Both the position numbers and the translations under genes were made by a program. A stretch of DNA of 64,000 bases from Streptomyces ortus (GTDB lineage: Bacteria > Actinomycetota > Actinomycetes > Streptomycetales > Streptomycetaceae), in NCBI RefSeq assembly GCF_026341275.1, contig NZ_JAIFZO010000002.1, positions 3,378,118 to 3,442,117 of the forward strand. The letters run 5' to 3'. The notes beneath the pieces were generated by a model. The model was not told the origin of the DNA. It worked only from the letters and a program-made list of their open reading frames with translations, and did not search any database. Below, piece by piece: positions 1 through 8,184 of the stretch (positions within the stretch are counted from its first letter, which is position 1; each line of letters opens with the position of its first letter).

Positions 1-110
1 GCTCAGGCCAGGTCGAGGGCCACATGACACGCGTCAAACTGATCAAGCGGAAGGGCTACGGCCGAGCCAACCTCGACCTGCTCCGCAAACGGATACTCCT
101 CATGACCTGA
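1..110 (+). pseudogene. 3' end of an ISL3-type transposase (runs off the window edge)
   Basis: An open frame enters from the left edge (codons from base 3) and stops at 110 with TGA. The 35 visible residues include GRANLDLLRKRILL, which matches the usual C-terminal end of ISL3-family transposases. Only the tail is visible, so whether the whole gene is intact cannot be told. It is followed directly by four tandem CCTGA units (105-126), where the element probably ended. Family assignment is from motif memory. Confidence 0.6.
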
Positions 111-283
111 CCTGACCTGACCTGACCGGCCCCGGAGCACGGGATTTTCAGGAGAACCGGTCGCCCGAACGCGTCAGCGACCCCCCTACTCAACACCCCA
201 CCAGCAAAAACACCCCGACCTGACACACCGTCACTGACACCCACCCACCAACCAACCCACCAACCAACCCACCAACCCACCAC
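105..283. repeat. Simple tandem repeats between the transposase tail and the xylanase gene
   Basis: CCTGA is repeated about four times at 105-126, and a CCAACCAACCCA-type repeat fills about 240-282, just beyond the stop of the xylanase gene on the other strand. No hairpin terminator is obvious. The repeats could be slippage products at an old insertion boundary. Confidence 0.6.
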
Positions 284-284
284 A

Positions 285-2021
285 TCACACAAAGGTTTCG
301 AGCAGGCGCTCATACGCCAGCTTCGGCTGCAGGGCCGCGTCCCAGGGCAGGGAATCGGCCGTGCGCGGAGGATAGATCTTGGTGTCGGCGGTGGAACCGT
401 ACCGGTCGGTGAATCCCCATGTGGAGAACGATGTGCAGTTCGGCTCCTCCAGGCAGACCCGCAGCTTGCCCGCCATCTCGTCAGCCTGGGTCTGCCGCCC
501 GTCCTCTTCGTCCTCATCTATGGGGACGTCCATCTCCGACACCCGTGCCTGAACCCCGAGCTCCGCCAGATCCCGCACGTGGCTGCGGAAGGTCTCCGGG
601 TCGATGCGGTCGGCAGGTGCGTACTCATGGTTCTGGAAACCCACGCCGTCGATCGGTACGCCGCGTTCCTTGAGCCGCTCGACCAGAGCGTAAAGGGCGT
701 CCCACCGCTCGCCTTCCTCCTCGACCCCGTACTCGTTGAGGTACAACCGTGCCTTCGGATCGGCCCGGTGGGCGGCCCTGAACGCCTCGTCGATGTACTC
801 CTCGCCCATGGCCTCGAACCACGGGCTCTGCTCGGAACGCAGACCGAGATCCCCGTTGGTGTAGCTCTCCTCGTCGTCGGACATGGGCTCGTTGACCACA
901 TCCCATTCCGCGACCTTTCCCTTGAAGTGCCCTGCCACCTTGGCGATGTGCCGGAGCATGGTCCGGCGCACCTGATCGGGGTCGTCGTTCTCCCGCATCC
1001 AGTGGGGCAGAGCCTCGTGCCAGACGAGGGTGTGCGCGTGCACCTTCATGTCGTTCGCGCGGGCGAAGCGTACGAGCAGGTCCGCGTCGCGGAAGTCGTA
1101 GACGCCCCGGCGCGGGTGGAGGAACTGTGGCTTGAACGCGTTCTCCGGAGTAAGCATGGAGAACTGGCTTCCCGCGAGCGCCCGGTAGCGTGAGTCGGTG
1201 AGCAGCGGGTTCTCGGCCAGGGCGGTGCCGACGTCGAACGGCCGCCCCACTTCTGTGGCCCGCGCACGCAGCGAGTCGTCGGACTGTTCCTGGCGTAGCT
1301 GCGGCGCCTTGATCACGCGGAGCGAATCACCGCTCTCCGCCCGCGCGTTCAGCTGCGTCAAACGCCATCCCTCGCGGCGCTCGTCGTCGCCCGCGTCCGC
1401 CTCCAGACCGAACCAGACCGTACCCTCGGCGAACACCCCCGGGTCCTGCACGGTTCCTAGCTGCCGCCCGTCGGCTTTCACACGGAAGGTGTCACCTATG
1501 CTCGACACGGCGAGCGTCACCGTCCCGGAGCAGCCGCAGTCGAAATCCTTGGAGATGGCCGGCTCATCGCCCTCGCCGTCCCATATCTGTACCTTCACCT
1601 GTCCGTCGGCGGTCACGCCGACGCGCAGTGAGGGCCGCTCCTGCCGCCACTCGTCGTAGATGACCGGCACCCGTCCGTACAGTCGCAGCCATGAGCCGCC
1701 GTCATCGTCACCCACACCGGACATGCGCGCGGTGACGGTGAAGTCGCCGTCGGACCTCAGATGCGGGCCGGCCAGGTTCAGCGGGGGGTTGGGCTGGCCG
1801 CCGGAGGAATCCTGCTCCACGATGTGCCGATCCGCAGCGCTGACCCGCAGGATTCCGTTGTGCGCGGTGGTGCCCGGCATGTGCTTCCAGTCGTGGTTTA
1901 GCAGCAGGTCTTCGCCGTTTCCGCCGCCTGCGCCTTCGTCCTGCCCCGTACACCCTGCCGCCACCGCCATGACGAGCACCACCGCGGCAATCCGCTGCCA
2001 CGTCCCCCCACCAAGGGCCAC
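285..2021 (-). CDS. Secreted lipoprotein endo-1,4-beta-xylanase (GH10)
   Basis: This 578-residue protein should cut internal beta-1,4 bonds of xylan outside the cell. The N-terminus has a hydrophobic stretch ending in AVAAGC, a lipobox, so it is probably anchored to the membrane by lipid. A jelly-roll-like region (about residues 40-230) precedes a C-terminal GH10 barrel. GH10 hallmarks are visible: WHEALPHWM, the acid/base glutamate in WDVVNEP, and the nucleophile glutamate in VSEMD. I chose the GTG at 2021 because a GGGAGG-type ribosome binding site lies just upstream; the frame stays open to a GTG at 2075, which would add 18 residues. It stands alone with the same-strand alpha/beta hydrolase too far away for an operon. 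The front domain is of unknown role, possibly sugar binding. Confidence 0.85.
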   Translation of the reverse strand: MALGGGTWQRIAAVVLVMAVAAGCTGQDEGAGGGNGEDLLLNHDWKHMPGTTAHNGILRVSAADRHIVEQDSSGGQPNPPLNLAGPHLRSDGDFTVTARMSGVGDDDGGSWLRLYGRVPVIYDEWRQERPSLRVGVTADGQVKVQIWDGEGDEPAISKDFDCGCSGTVTLAVSSIGDTFRVKADGRQLGTVQDPGVFAEGTVWFGLEADAGDDERREGWRLTQLNARAESGDSLRVIKAPQLRQEQSDDSLRARATEVGRPFDVGTALAENPLLTDSRYRALAGSQFSMLTPENAFKPQFLHPRRGVYDFRDADLLVRFARANDMKVHAHTLVWHEALPHWMRENDDPDQVRRTMLRHIAKVAGHFKGKVAEWDVVNEPMSDDEESYTNGDLGLRSEQSPWFEAMGEEYIDEAFRAAHRADPKARLYLNEYGVEEEGERWDALYALVERLKERGVPIDGVGFQNHEYAPADRIDPETFRSHVRDLAELGVQARVSEMDVPIDEDEEDGRQTQADEMAGKLRVCLEEPNCTSFSTWGFTDRYGSTADTKIYPPRTADSLPWDAALQPKLAYERLLETFV

Positions 2022-2042
2022 GGCCCCTCCCACTCTCTTGAC

Positions 2043-2063
2043 CGAGACGAGATCAACGTCTCG
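2043..2063. promoter_or_regulatory. Inverted repeat upstream of the xylanase start
   Basis: CGAGACG and CGTCTCG form a perfect 7-7-7 inverted repeat about 20 bases before the chosen xylanase start. Its place in the probable leader or promoter suggests a repressor site, but the regulator is unknown and the role is inferred from position only. If the longer GTG start at 2075 were used, this repeat would lie inside the coding region. Confidence 0.35.
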
Positions 2064-2403
2064 TAGCCGGGCCACAGTTCATCACACATGCTCGTGAAAG
2101 CCGGAGGCCAGTACTCCCCTCTGGCTTCGCGCTCTTGTCGCTGGCCCTGCCGGGAACGGGTCCGGCCGCCGGGCCGCTGCACCCGCTGGTGAAGACGGCC
2201 GGGACATGCGCGGTGGCCGGGCCCTGGGGCGGCCTGCTGCCGGTGGACCGCTTCAACCCCTCCCCCGCTCCCGCCGCGCCTGACCTGCCGGTGGGGACCG
2301 GCCCTCCGGCTTGACTTCGGGCGCGCTCCAGGTCCTAGCGTCGCAGGCATTCGTCAGCCCTTGAGGTACCGCCCGGTCCGCTGGGCAGGAGGAGTATCCG
2401 CGC
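2064..2403. other. Intergenic region with a possible coding remnant
   Basis: There is no complete gene here. On the plus strand one frame (about 2141-2314) reads through 57 codons with G/C-rich third positions and stops at TGA without a convincing start. It could be the tail of a lost gene, but I recognise no family. A GCAGGAGG ribosome binding site for the next gene sits near 2385-2392. Confidence 0.3.
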
Positions 2404-3396
2404 ATGATCACCCGAACCACGCTCGGCTCACCCGGCCTCACCGTCAGCGCGATGGGCCTGGGATGCATGGGGATGAGCGAGAGCTACGGCGCCGCCGACT
2501 GGGACTGCGGCCTCGCCACCATCGACCGAGCCCTGGAACTGGGCATCACGTTCCTGGACACCGCCGACGCCTATGGCACCGGACATAACGAGGTGCTGGT
2601 GGGCCGGGCCGTCCACGGCCGCCGGGACCAGGTACAGGTGGCCACCAAGTTCGGCATCGACCGCAGCGCCGGGGACCGGGCACGCCGCATCCGCGGTGCC
2701 CGGGACTACGTACTGCGTTCCTGCGACGCCTCGCTGCTGCGGCTGGGTGTCGAGGTGATCGACCTGTACTACGCCCACCGCCCGCCCCAGGATGTGGAGA
2801 TCGAGGAGACCGTCGGGGCGATGGCCGAGCTGGTCCAGGCGGGCAAGGTCCGCCATCTGGGCCTGTCCGAAGTCGACGGCGAGCTGCTGCGCCGGGCGCA
2901 CGCGGTGCACCCGATCACCGCGGTGCAGAGCGAGTACTCGCTGTGGACCCGCGACGTCGAGGCGGTCACCCCTGTGATGGCCGAGCTGGGGGTCGCACTG
3001 GTGCCGTACTCGCCGCTGGGGCGGGGGTTCCTGACCGGCGCCCTGGACCGCTCCACGCTGGGCGAGAAGGACTTCCGGCGCACCAACCCCCGCTTCGCCG
3101 GCGAGGCGGGCGAGGCCAACGAGGAGATCGCGCAGACCGTGCGCGAGGTGGCGGAGCGGCTGGGTGCCACCCCGGCCCAGGTGGCACTGGCCTGGGTGTA
3201 CGCCCAGACCTCGCGGCTCGGGGTGGCGGTGGCGACCATTCCGGGCACCCGCAGCCCGGCCCGGCTGGAGCAGAACGCGGCCGCGCTGGAACTCAGCCTG
3301 GACGTCGAGGCACTGGCCGCGCTGGACCCGCTGAGCGACCAGGTGACGGGCGAGCGCTACACCCCCGCGCACACCGCCGAGGTCGCTCGCGGTTAG
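2404..3396 (+). CDS. Aldo/keto reductase
   Basis: This 330-residue enzyme is expected to reduce aldehydes or ketones with NADPH in the cytoplasm. The AKR barrel is complete: the start has LGLGCMGMSESYG, the catalytic Asp-Tyr pair lies in LDTADAYGTGHNE, the Lys in VATKFG, and the His in YYAHRPP (residues about 116-124). The C-terminal cofactor region contains IPGTRSPARLEQN. Length and motifs fit the YajO/AKR13-like group common in Streptomyces. A strong AGGAGG site precedes the ATG. The gene is single; the substrate cannot be read from the sequence. Confidence 0.9.
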   Translation: MITRTTLGSPGLTVSAMGLGCMGMSESYGAADWDCGLATIDRALELGITFLDTADAYGTGHNEVLVGRAVHGRRDQVQVATKFGIDRSAGDRARRIRGARDYVLRSCDASLLRLGVEVIDLYYAHRPPQDVEIEETVGAMAELVQAGKVRHLGLSEVDGELLRRAHAVHPITAVQSEYSLWTRDVEAVTPVMAELGVALVPYSPLGRGFLTGALDRSTLGEKDFRRTNPRFAGEAGEANEEIAQTVREVAERLGATPAQVALAWVYAQTSRLGVAVATIPGTRSPARLEQNAAALELSLDVEALAALDPLSDQVTGERYTPAHTAEVARG

Positions 3397-3873
3397 GACT
3401 GCAGTCCGACTGCGCGATCTTGTCGCGTACCCGGCCGGGAACGGGAACGGCCAAGGGCACGGGTACGGGTACGGGTACGGCCAAGGGCACGGGTACAGAT
3501 GCGGGTACGCGGCGAAAGGCCCGCGCTCCTAAAACTGGGCCTGGATCCACTTCGGCGCCGGCCGGCCTCTCGCGTACGGCGCTGGACGGCGCACCCGCCG
3601 CCACCGTTCACACCAGGACCGCCGCCCTCCTCGGGGTGGAAGTCCTGACGGGGTGAGCCCGTCCCTGGAGGGGGCGAGACACCCACGCCGCGGGAACCGT
3701 CCAACAGCCGGGAAAACAACGTGAGCTGGAAGCTGGGAAGGCAGCCTGGGCCGGGCAGGGATGTCCCTGCCCGGCCCACGGCGGGTCCGGATGCCGGCGC
3801 TACGGGCGGAGCGGGCGCCGTCGGCCCGCGTTCCGGTACACCGGTCCGGCAGGCTGCGGAGGCGCCGGCCGTC
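3397..3873. other. Intergenic region with GGGCACGGGTACGG-type repeats
   Basis: No gene is supported between the reductase and the stop of the oppositely oriented hydrolase. Bases about 3430-3510 carry short tandem units: CGGGTA repeats with GGCCAAGGGCACGGGTAC twice. They are too short and irregular for a CRISPR array. The remaining sequence gives only overlapping open frames with no recognisable product. Confidence 0.5.
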
Positions 3874-5856
3874 TCATCCGGTGACGGCCGTGGCGGCGAG
3901 CGGGCGGCGCCGGGAGGTGCGGATCGCGAGGAGGACGTTGGCTCCGGCGACGGCACCGAGGACGGCGGTCGCGGGTATCAGCAGCCCGCTCCCTGCCAGA
4001 GCGCCCAGCAGTGCGCCCAGCCAGGCGCCGAGAAGGACGAGCATCGGTGTGGTGGTCCGCTTCGAGCCGTCCGGGTCCGCGTCCGGCCGGGCCAGGTACA
4101 CCCCCAGGCCGACCAGCAGCCCGGTGCCGGGCACCACCACCGCGAGGCTGGTGATGAACCACTGCGGAGCGAAGATCCAGGCGAACAGGACGCCCAGGAG
4201 CCAGCCGGCGAGACCCAGGGGTGCCGTGCCGAGCAGCCGGATCCAGCGGCCCGCCAGGCGGCCAGGCGCGCCCCGGCTGCGGCGTCGGCGGGCCAGCAGT
4301 ACCAGCGCGAGCAGAGCGAGCAGCGGCACTCCGGTCACACCGGCGAGCAGAAGACCGGCGATCAGCGACATGCTCATCGGGACGGCGGTGAAGTCGACCG
4401 GACGGCGCTCGAATCGCGAGCTGTCGACGCGGCCGGAGTCGTAGAAGGTGGTGAGCAGGTGCGTGCCCGCCCTGGGTTGCTGCTGCCAGAAGTCGGCGGT
4501 GTGTCCGATGCCGGGCAGGACCACCTCGCTCCCCCGGCTCAGTGAGGGCAGCAGCTCCTTGGTGGCGTTGACCGGCGGTGTGGAGAAGTCGAGTTCGCCG
4601 CCGATCAGCAGGGTCTCCACGGAACTGGGGCGCACGGTGCGGTATTCGGCGTTGTCCGGGCTGTCCGGCCACACGGTGGAGAATCCGTTCGGGCCGCCCC
4701 AGAGGAAATCGGTGGAGGAGTTGCCCAGGATCGATCCGTGATCACCGCCCCGGCCGTAGTAGGTCCGCATGGCGGGCGCGTCGATCATGGCGAAGGAGGC
4801 GAGCTCTCCCCACACCGTGGAGCTCGGCAGCGTGACATCCGCCAGCACCGACATGGCCCACAGTGCGCCGGGTCCGCCGTCGAGGTAGGCGTCGATCACC
4901 GTGGGCGCGTTGCCGGGTGCCGAGCCTTCGCCGTTCATGTGCATGGAGTACTGGCTCAGGATGCTGACGTTCGTCTTCTTGATCCTGAAGGGCCCCCATC
5001 TGCTGGGCATGTCGGCGACCCGGGAACGGATGGTGGCGGCGAGGTCGGAGGTCTTCGCGTCGCAGGCGCGGTCGGCCCGGCAGAGGTCGGCGTACTGGCC
5101 GAACTGCGTGTCGGTGATGCGGGGGTCCCAGTACAGGTGTCCGGGCGGGTTGACCGAGATCATCGCCGAGCGCCGGAGTGCGTCGGGGTGGCGCCATGCG
5201 TAGATCATCGCGGTCCGGGTGCCGGCACTGGAGCTGAGCAGGTTGATCCGCCGGTAGCCGAGCGCTTTGCGCGCCGACTCCATGTCCTCGACGCGCTGGA
5301 CCGCCGAGTAGCCGGTCAGGTCGACGCCGGAGCGCTGCAGCCGGTCGGCGCACCGTTCGAAGGCCCGGCGGGTGTGCGGCAGGTTCTGCCCGCCGGTCAT
5401 GTCCGCCGACGACTGGAGCGCGTTCGTCACTTCGTCGCAGTCGAGGCGGGACGAGCCGTCGACGCCGCGGTAGCCCACCAACACGACGTCGTGGTTCTTC
5501 GTCAGGCGGCCTGCCTGCGGGAAGTCCATGTTGGACTGTCCCGGCCCGCCACCGAACCGGAAGACGGGCTCACCGGCCGGCTTCGAGGCCGCCCGGATCC
5601 GTACGACCGGCAGGGCGATCAGCCGGGAGCCGGAGTCGCGCCGGTTCTCCGCGACCACGAGAGTCCCGCAGTCGGCGGCCACGGAGCCGTCCTCGGTGTC
5701 GTAGGAGCACGGTTTCATGGTCAGCGAGTCCGGCTTGGCACCCTGCGGGACGCGGATGGTGGAGTCCGGCCACACGAGGACGGCGGCCAGCACGAGCAGC
5801 GCGGCGGCGATGCCCGCCACGACGAGGGAGCGACGGCGGTGAGGGGAAGAACGCAT
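3874..5856 (-). CDS. Membrane-anchored alpha/beta hydrolase, tripeptidyl-aminopeptidase-like
   Basis: This 660-residue protein begins with a short arginine-rich tail and one hydrophobic helix (about residues 10-28), followed by a large extracytoplasmic hydrolase domain. GGGPGQSN gives the oxyanion region, the nucleophile is probably in SSSAGT where the family has GxSYGT, GELDFSTP supplies the acid and GIGHTADFW the base. The C-terminal 150 residues hold about four hydrophobic helices, so the enzyme is fixed in the membrane at both ends. The family (SlpD/SlpE and TAP-type proteins) includes peptidases, but the substrate here is unknown. I chose the ATG that puts the signal helix at the N-terminus. 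It is transcribed divergently from the two-component system, so a link is possible. Confidence 0.75.
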   Translation of the reverse strand: MRSSPHRRRSLVVAGIAAALLVLAAVLVWPDSTIRVPQGAKPDSLTMKPCSYDTEDGSVAADCGTLVVAENRRDSGSRLIALPVVRIRAASKPAGEPVFRFGGGPGQSNMDFPQAGRLTKNHDVVLVGYRGVDGSSRLDCDEVTNALQSSADMTGGQNLPHTRRAFERCADRLQRSGVDLTGYSAVQRVEDMESARKALGYRRINLLSSSAGTRTAMIYAWRHPDALRRSAMISVNPPGHLYWDPRITDTQFGQYADLCRADRACDAKTSDLAATIRSRVADMPSRWGPFRIKKTNVSILSQYSMHMNGEGSAPGNAPTVIDAYLDGGPGALWAMSVLADVTLPSSTVWGELASFAMIDAPAMRTYYGRGGDHGSILGNSSTDFLWGGPNGFSTVWPDSPDNAEYRTVRPSSVETLLIGGELDFSTPPVNATKELLPSLSRGSEVVLPGIGHTADFWQQQPRAGTHLLTTFYDSGRVDSSRFERRPVDFTAVPMSMSLIAGLLLAGVTGVPLLALLALVLLARRRRSRGAPGRLAGRWIRLLGTAPLGLAGWLLGVLFAWIFAPQWFITSLAVVVPGTGLLVGLGVYLARPDADPDGSKRTTTPMLVLLGAWLGALLGALAGSGLLIPATAVLGAVAGANVLLAIRTSRRRPLAATAVTG

Positions 5857-5964
5857 GCCGGGAAAGCTAGGGGTGCGCGGGTCCCGAAGCGTCACGCCGG
5901 GCGGTGATCGTCTGTCCCTCCGGAGAGTGACGCCGGACCGCTTCCGCCCCGGCACAATGGCCGG
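5857..5964. promoter_or_regulatory. Divergent promoter region, hydrolase / two-component system
   Basis: The 108 bases separate two gene starts that face away from each other and must hold both promoters. I see no clear -35/-10 pair or strong palindrome. Control of the hydrolase by the neighbouring response regulator is an inference from position only. Confidence 0.4.
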
Positions 5965-7197
5965 ATGTCCCGCACTGTGTACCTGGCCGCGGCTGGACGG
6001 ATCCGCCGGTGGACGGCCCGACCGGCAGCGCGTGACGCGCAGAGGTCGCTGGCCCGCCAGGCCGTGTCGGTCGCGCTGATGTGCGCCGCCGTCGACGGTC
6101 TGAACTTCCTCACACGGGGCCCGGATCCGGGCCCGTGGACGCCCGTCCTGCTGGCCGTGGTCATCGCCGCCGACGTCACGCTCGCGACCGCACCGAGATT
6201 CTCCGGCTGGGTCGCCGTCATCCACGCGGCGGTGGGTGTCGCCCTGGCGTTCGTGATGCCGGGACGCAATCCGAGCACGGCCGGCCAACTGGTCGGCTCC
6301 TACCGGGCCGGTGCCTGGCTGCGCGGCCGGTCCTCCGCCGCCGCCCTGATCACGGTATGCGCCGGAAACCTGGCCTCGATGGTCATCACCGGACTCACCG
6401 CTCCGGTGACGTTACTCGGTGTCGTCGCCGCCAACGCCCTGCTGCCGTGGCTGGTGGGCCGATACACCACCGCCCGTAAGGAGCACGTGGAGGAGCTGCG
6501 CCGCCAGCGGGAGGCAACGCTGCGCGACGCGGAGGCCGAGATCGCCGCCGCGGTGACGAGGGAACGCGAGACGATCGCGGTCGAGCTGCACGACGTCATC
6601 TCCCACCACGTCGGCGCGATCGGCGTCCACACGACGGCGGCCCGGCTGAACCTCACCGGCACGGCCGTCCCCCATGACAGCCCGGTGCACACCTCGCTCG
6701 CCGCGGTGCAGCAGTCAGGCCAGGCGGCCATGACGGACCTTCGGCGGCTGCTGTCCCTGCTGCACGACGGCAGCGACTCCACCGACCAGCCCGGAGTCAC
6801 GATGCTGCCGGAGCTGTTCACCAATCTGCGCGCCTCGGGTCTGCACGTCATGTTCGTCGTGTACTGCTCACCGCCGCCCCTCACGAAGGAAGTCGACATC
6901 ACGGTGTACCGGGTGGCACAGGAGATGATGACGAACGTTCTCCGGCACGGGGACGGCCGGGCGGCACGGGTCGAACTCGACTGCGTGGACGGCTGCGTGG
7001 CCCTCACCGCCCGCAACCGTGTCGCCTCCCCGGCAGCGGACGCACCGCACGCATCCCCACCGCCGGGGTCCGGGCTCGGCCTGCGCGGCATGCGCAAGCG
7101 GGCGGAGGCGCTGGGCGGTTCAGGGACCTTCGGCGTCACCACGGACGGGAACTACTGGGAATCGAGCGTGACGATCCCGCTGGCAGGTGCCCGGTGA
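5965..7197 (+). CDS. Sensor histidine kinase (HisKA_3 type)
   Basis: This 410-residue inner-membrane kinase starts with several hydrophobic segments (about residues 30-155) that have little outside the membrane, so it may sense a membrane or intramembrane signal. A coiled linker leads to the dimerisation domain with ELHDVISHHVG; the first His (about H209) is the predicted phosphate acceptor. The ATP-binding domain shows EMMTNVLRHG as N-box and GSGLGLRGMRKRAEALGG as G-box. Its stop overlaps the next start by four bases (GTGA), so kinase and regulator are translationally coupled. No ligand can be predicted. Confidence 0.92.
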   Translation: MSRTVYLAAAGRIRRWTARPAARDAQRSLARQAVSVALMCAAVDGLNFLTRGPDPGPWTPVLLAVVIAADVTLATAPRFSGWVAVIHAAVGVALAFVMPGRNPSTAGQLVGSYRAGAWLRGRSSAAALITVCAGNLASMVITGLTAPVTLLGVVAANALLPWLVGRYTTARKEHVEELRRQREATLRDAEAEIAAAVTRERETIAVELHDVISHHVGAIGVHTTAARLNLTGTAVPHDSPVHTSLAAVQQSGQAAMTDLRRLLSLLHDGSDSTDQPGVTMLPELFTNLRASGLHVMFVVYCSPPPLTKEVDITVYRVAQEMMTNVLRHGDGRAARVELDCVDGCVALTARNRVASPAADAPHASPPPGSGLGLRGMRKRAEALGGSGTFGVTTDGNYWESSVTIPLAGAR

Positions 7198-7877
7198 CGC
7201 TGCGCATCGTGATCGCCGACGACCACGCCATGTTCCGCTCCGGCTTCCGGGCCGTGCTCGATGCGCAGCCGGACATGGAATGCGTCGCCGACGTCGGCGA
7301 CGGAAGCAGCGCCGTCGAGGCCGTTACGTCACTGGCACCCGACCTCGCCGTCCTGGACGTCCGCATGCCCCGACTCGACGGGCTCGCCACCGCACGCCGC
7401 ATCCGGTCCGCGGGACACCCGAACGTGAAGATCATCCTGCTCACCTCGTTCGGCACCGACGACTACCTGCGTTCGGCGCTGTCGGCGGGGGTCGCCGGTT
7501 TCGTTCTCAAAAGCCTGCCTCCCGACGAACTCGTGACCGCGATCCGCGTCGCGGCTCGCGGCGACACCTACCTGGATCCCTCCATCACCAGCCGCCTCGC
7601 GCCACGGCTGGCCGACGCCCTCACCCCGGCTCCCCCCGCGCGTGACCGGGCGCCGGGCCTCGAACGCCTCACCCCGCGCGAACACGAGGTGTTCCTGCTC
7701 GTGGCCAGGGGATTCTCGAACGCCGAGATCGGCGACCAGCTGTACGTCGGCGAACAGACCGTCAAGACCCATGTCTCACGCGTCCTCGCCAAACTCGGAC
7801 TCCGGGACCGCGTCCACACCGTCCGGTTCGCCCATCACCACGGGCTCATCGAACCGCACGACACCTCGGGGCTGTGA
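7194..7877 (+). CDS. Response regulator, NarL/LuxR type
   Basis: This 227-residue protein is the partner of the kinase just upstream. The receiver domain has the acidic pair in ADDH, the phosphorylation site Asp55 in VLDVRMP, the Thr/Ser switch in LLTSFGTDD and the Lys in VLKSLPP. After a short linker, a LuxR-type helix-turn-helix (about residues 160-220) contains LTPREHEVFLLVARG and EQTVKTHVSRVLAKLGL. It would bind DNA when phosphorylated. The start is GTG, overlapping the kinase stop. The gene is full length and shows nothing odd. Confidence 0.93.
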   Translation: MTLRIVIADDHAMFRSGFRAVLDAQPDMECVADVGDGSSAVEAVTSLAPDLAVLDVRMPRLDGLATARRIRSAGHPNVKIILLTSFGTDDYLRSALSAGVAGFVLKSLPPDELVTAIRVAARGDTYLDPSITSRLAPRLADALTPAPPARDRAPGLERLTPREHEVFLLVARGFSNAEIGDQLYVGEQTVKTHVSRVLAKLGLRDRVHTVRFAHHHGLIEPHDTSGL

Positions 7878-7998
7878 CCGGTAGTGCGTGCACCACTGAC
7901 ACCGCACGGCGCACCGCCCGGGGAAGGCTTGGGGACCGAATCCGTCAGCATGGGGCCCGATGAGTTCGCCCCGGACGGTGAACCACCCAGGGGGCCCT

Positions 7999-8184
7999 GT
8001 CACGTCCAGGACCGGGCCGCCCGTCTCGTCGATGCCGGCCTCAGCCACGACGATGACCAGGCCACCGAACCTGCTGCGCGCAGTCTCAAGGAGCATCTCG
8101 ATCTCGTCCCGCTTCGACCCATCGAGGCGGGCGCCGATGGCGCGGGAGCCTTCGGCTTCGATCGCCGCGACGAACGATGACTAT
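7999..8184 (-). pseudogene. Short-chain dehydrogenase (SDR) fragment cut by an IS701-type element
   Basis: On the minus strand one frame reads AIEAEGSRAIGARLDGS, then RDEIEMLLETARSRFGGL and AEAGIDETGGPVLDVT. This matches the middle of a classical SDR, where the NAG motif is degraded to AEAG. The N-terminal half with the TGxxxGxG motif is missing: the fragment ends at CTAG (8185), the exact left end of the insertion sequence. After DVT the similarity stops, so the other end is deleted too. This is a relic, not a gene product. Confidence 0.65.

Noticed and set aside
3430..3510. Short repeats considered as a CRISPR array
   Set aside because: The units are 6-18 bp, directly adjacent, and without unique spacers; no cas gene is near.
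5857..6288. N-terminal extension of the minus-strand alpha/beta hydrolase to 804 residues
   Set aside because: It would run into the divergent kinase gene and bury the signal helix 144 residues inside.
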